The position numbers were made by a program, and so were the translations under genes. 6,659 nucleotides of DNA from Deltaproteobacteria bacterium. GTDB lineage: Bacteria; Desulfobacterota; Desulfobacteria; Desulfobacterales; JAUVKB01. Location: NCBI GenBank assembly GCA_030596405.1, contig JAUVKB010000121.1:1-6659 (forward strand). Direction: 5' to 3'. The stretch's first letter is position 1. Every line of letters begins with the position of its first letter. The notes under the pieces are model-generated. The model was not told the origin of the DNA. It ran no database searches and worked only from the letters and a program-made list of their open reading frames with translations. Below are positions 6,251 through 6,659 of the stretch, piece by piece.

Positions 6251-6659
6251 GCAGAAGAAAAAGTAAAAGCAGCCAAAGCACCAAAACTGGCTGATCCGGT
6301 TGCATCCAGCATGGATGTGGCATCACAGGAAATGATAGCCCGCTCCCACGAACTGGGGGTTGAAACAATTTTTGACAGAGCCCTTACAATGAAGCCCTGT
6401 GCAATTGGGGTACAGGGAACATGCTGTAAAAACTGTTCCATGGGTCCATGCCGTCTTCCTTTGCCCAAGGGCGGGATAGAGGGTGAAGACACAAGAAAGG
6501 GTCTTTGCGGAGCAACAGCAAATACAATTGCCGCAAGAAACTTTATCAGAATGATAGCAGGCGGCGCTGCCGCGCATTCAGATCATGGAAGAGGGGTCGC
6601 AGAGGTGTTTTTGGCCGTGGCAAGAAAAGAGACGGACGCCTATCAGATCAAGGATGAGG
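6248..6659 (+). CDS. cooS: Ni-containing anaerobic carbon monoxide dehydrogenase catalytic subunit, 3' truncated by window edge
   Basis: The frame is open from ATG 6248 to the window end: 137 codons plus one base. Anaerobic CODH interconverts CO2 and CO at a Ni-Fe-S C-cluster in the cytosol; in the CODH/ACS complex it supplies CO to acetyl-CoA synthase. The part seen is the N-terminal Fe-S domain. C51 and C59 fit the ligands of the D-cluster that bridges the homodimer; C60, C63, C68 and C87 fit the B-cluster (TCCKNCSMGPCR, then GLCGATANTIAARN). The GAAAHSDHGRG motif (residues 106-116) carries two histidines of the family's proposed proton path. The C68-C87 spacing is about five residues longer than the 14 I recall for well-studied CODHs. 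The C-cluster region lies beyond the edge. Next to acsD it is probably the CODH/ACS enzyme (acsA), but a monofunctional CODH cannot be excluded. The start MAEEKVKAAKAPK is Lys/Ala-rich like the tail of AcsD. Confidence 0.93.
   Translation, partial: MAEEKVKAAKAPKLADPVASSMDVASQEMIARSHELGVETIFDRALTMKPCAIGVQGTCCKNCSMGPCRLPLPKGGIEGEDTRKGLCGATANTIAARNFIRMIAGGAAAHSDHGRGVAEVFLAVARKETDAYQIKDE

Overview
The window is a stretch of an anaerobic bacterial genome with five genes, all on the + strand. Both edges cut a gene. The last three identifiable metabolic genes belong to the carbon monoxide dehydrogenase/acetyl-CoA synthase (CODH/ACS, Wood-Ljungdahl) system: a corrinoid protein reductive activator (acsV/RACo type), the corrinoid iron-sulfur protein small subunit (acsD/cdhD) and the start of the Ni-CODH catalytic subunit (cooS/acsA). 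The host should therefore be a strict anaerobe that fixes CO2 or oxidises acetate through the carbonyl branch. The coding sequences have moderate GC and the gaps are AT-rich. The CODH N-terminus and the AcsD sequence resemble what I recall from sulfate-reducing Desulfobacterota (former Deltaproteobacteria). That taxonomic guess is inference and is not proven by the window.

Layout. Positions 2-1555 hold the C-terminal two thirds of a RecD2-type SF1B DNA helicase, a housekeeping DNA repair gene. After 51 bases comes a 224-residue cysteine-rich DUF1847 protein of unknown function (1607-2281). After 64 bases comes the 649-residue activator (2346-4295), with an N-terminal 2Fe-2S ferredoxin domain and a C-terminal ASKHA ATPase domain. 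Then follows the only long non-coding gap (4296-4646), AT-rich, with several promoter-like sequences, a perfect 16-base palindrome and C/G-tract hairpins. It looks like the control region of the operon that follows. acsD (4647-6188) starts with TTG behind a very strong ribosome binding site and carries an unusual tail of about 165 residues rich in Ala, Lys and Glu. After 59 bases, cooS/acsA (6248 onward) begins and runs off the right edge.

How the genes fit together: CODH reduces CO2 to CO. AcsD pairs with the large corrinoid subunit AcsC (not in this window) to carry the methyl group to acetyl-CoA synthase (AcsB, also not seen). The activator re-reduces the corrinoid cobalt when it is accidentally oxidised to Co(II). 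DUF1847 could be a metal- or cofactor-handling accessory, but only its position and cysteines suggest this. The most unusual feature is the TolA-like helical tail on AcsD. No mobile elements, CRISPR arrays, tRNA or rRNA genes were seen.
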